Shown: positions 63,625 through 64,000 of the stretch, piece after piece
Layout of the letters: each line of letters starts with the position of its first letter
How positions within the stretch are numbered: the first letter of the stretch is position 1
Source: Phycisphaeraceae bacterium
GTDB lineage: Bacteria > Planctomycetota > Phycisphaerae > Phycisphaerales > UBA1924
Length of the DNA stretch: 64,000 nt
Reading direction: 5' to 3'
NCBI GenBank assembly: GCA_019636495.1
Contig: JAHBXL010000013.1
Coordinates: 62,001 to 126,000, forward strand
Translations under genes and position numbers: made by a program
The notes under the pieces: generated by a model
What the model saw: the letters and a program-made list of their open reading frames with translations, nothing else
Database searches by the model: none
What the model was told of the DNA's origin: nothing

Positions 63625-64000
63625 CTAGCGGGGACGGCTCCGCACTGCAAACCCGCCCGTTCCGCGCCCGCTGACCGCCCAATCGAGCGCCTCGATCAGG
63701 GAGTCCACCACTTCATGTGTCGGCGTCGGTACGCCCCGCGCAGCGCCACGGTCCATGATCGGCCTGTTCAACTGGCCGATCTCGCTCTCGCGCCCCGAGC
63801 GCACATCCTCAACCATGCTCGGCGTGTGGTCGGCCGCCCTGCTCAGCGTCGCCGCGGCGCGCTCGAGGTAGCCCGTGCCAAGGTCGATCCCCTCCGCACA
63901 CGCCACCTCGAACCCCTCGTGCAGCAATCGGTCCACGATCGGGCGCGCCGGCGACGCCATCACCTCGCCCACCGTCATGTTGCACAGCGCGGCCACGGGG
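63625..64000 (-). CDS. panE: Ketopantoate reductase, C-terminal part, cut by window edge
   Basis: The last 123 or so residues of an ApbA/PanE-type 2-dehydropantoate 2-reductase, which makes pantoate for coenzyme A with NADPH. Matches to the family are NMTVGEV, the helix PSMVEDVRSGRESEIGQLNR, and the GVPTPTHEVVDSLIEALDW end. The N-terminal Rossmann half lies beyond base 64000. It is 47 bases upstream of nrfH on the same strand. Confidence 0.75.
   Translation of the reverse strand, partial: PVAALCNMTVGEVMASPARPIVDRLLHEGFEVACAEGIDLGTGYLERAAATLSRAADHTPSMVEDVRSGRESEIGQLNRPIMDRGAARGVPTPTHEVVDSLIEALDWAVSGRGTGGFAVRSRPR

Overview
This is a GC-rich chromosomal window, about 64 kb, from a planctomycete most like the Phycisphaerae/Phycisphaerales. 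The clues are three exported proteins ending in paired 'GC-type dockerin' motifs (DFDGDG..DIFAFL..WF), an ECF sigma factor of the planctomycete type beside a Ser/Thr kinase with TPRs, a prepilin-like secreted protein, and a PA14/DUF1080 enzyme. Two outer-membrane porins ending in Phe also fit. These lineage markers are recalled, not searched. I saw no rRNA, convincing tRNA, CRISPR array, transposase or phage gene.

Left part (1-18.8 kb): a UbiA-type prenyl-phosphate transferase is followed by an arsenic operon arsR-arsC-arsM-acr3, then a P2-type cation ATPase and a large secreted zinc metalloprotease closed by a perfect terminator. Next come small signalling and maintenance genes: a zinc-ribbon membrane protein, an MtfA-like peptidase, a LOG-family protein, a DUF2007-like protein, a HEAT-repeat protein and an HTH/membrane protein. 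A DUF2071 gene broken by one in-frame TAG and a tandem universal stress protein follow.

Middle part (18.8-47 kb): cysS, then two tandem OprO/P-type porins each with its own terminator, a PhoB/PhoR-like two-component pair, a lipoprotein, phoH and a 7TM-HD phosphohydrolase (pgpH type). Then an orphan SUKH/immunity-like protein, a dus gene carrying a repeat-derived 109-residue insertion, a lipoprotein, a PIG-L deacetylase, mgtE, a gluzincin peptidase, a PA14/dehydrogenase-like/DUF1080 enzyme, a serine hydrolase with a dockerin-like tail, and the sigma factor/kinase pair.

Right part (47-64 kb): a nitrogen-oxide respiration island. An Rrf2 regulator diverges from a short RIC/ScdA-like protein and a NapH/NosR-like polyferredoxin fused to TPRs. 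A dockerin protein and a prepilin on the other strand separate these from a five-haem cytochrome with a dockerin tail, a dihaem cytochrome c, nosZ (Sec-exported, clade II-like), nosB, nosD, nosF, nosY and nosL. A second Rrf2 regulator follows, then nrfA and nrfH on the opposite strand and a partial panE at the edge. The island therefore couples N2O reduction to ammonifying nitrite reduction. Two cytochrome genes share an almost identical 26-bp upstream block, and two divergent regions share a TGTATCTACA palindrome, which suggests common control.

Across the window several genes lack a ribosome-binding site and have a TANNNT-like hexamer 5-6 bases before the ATG, as expected for leaderless mRNAs. 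Others have clear GGAGG sites that fix the start.
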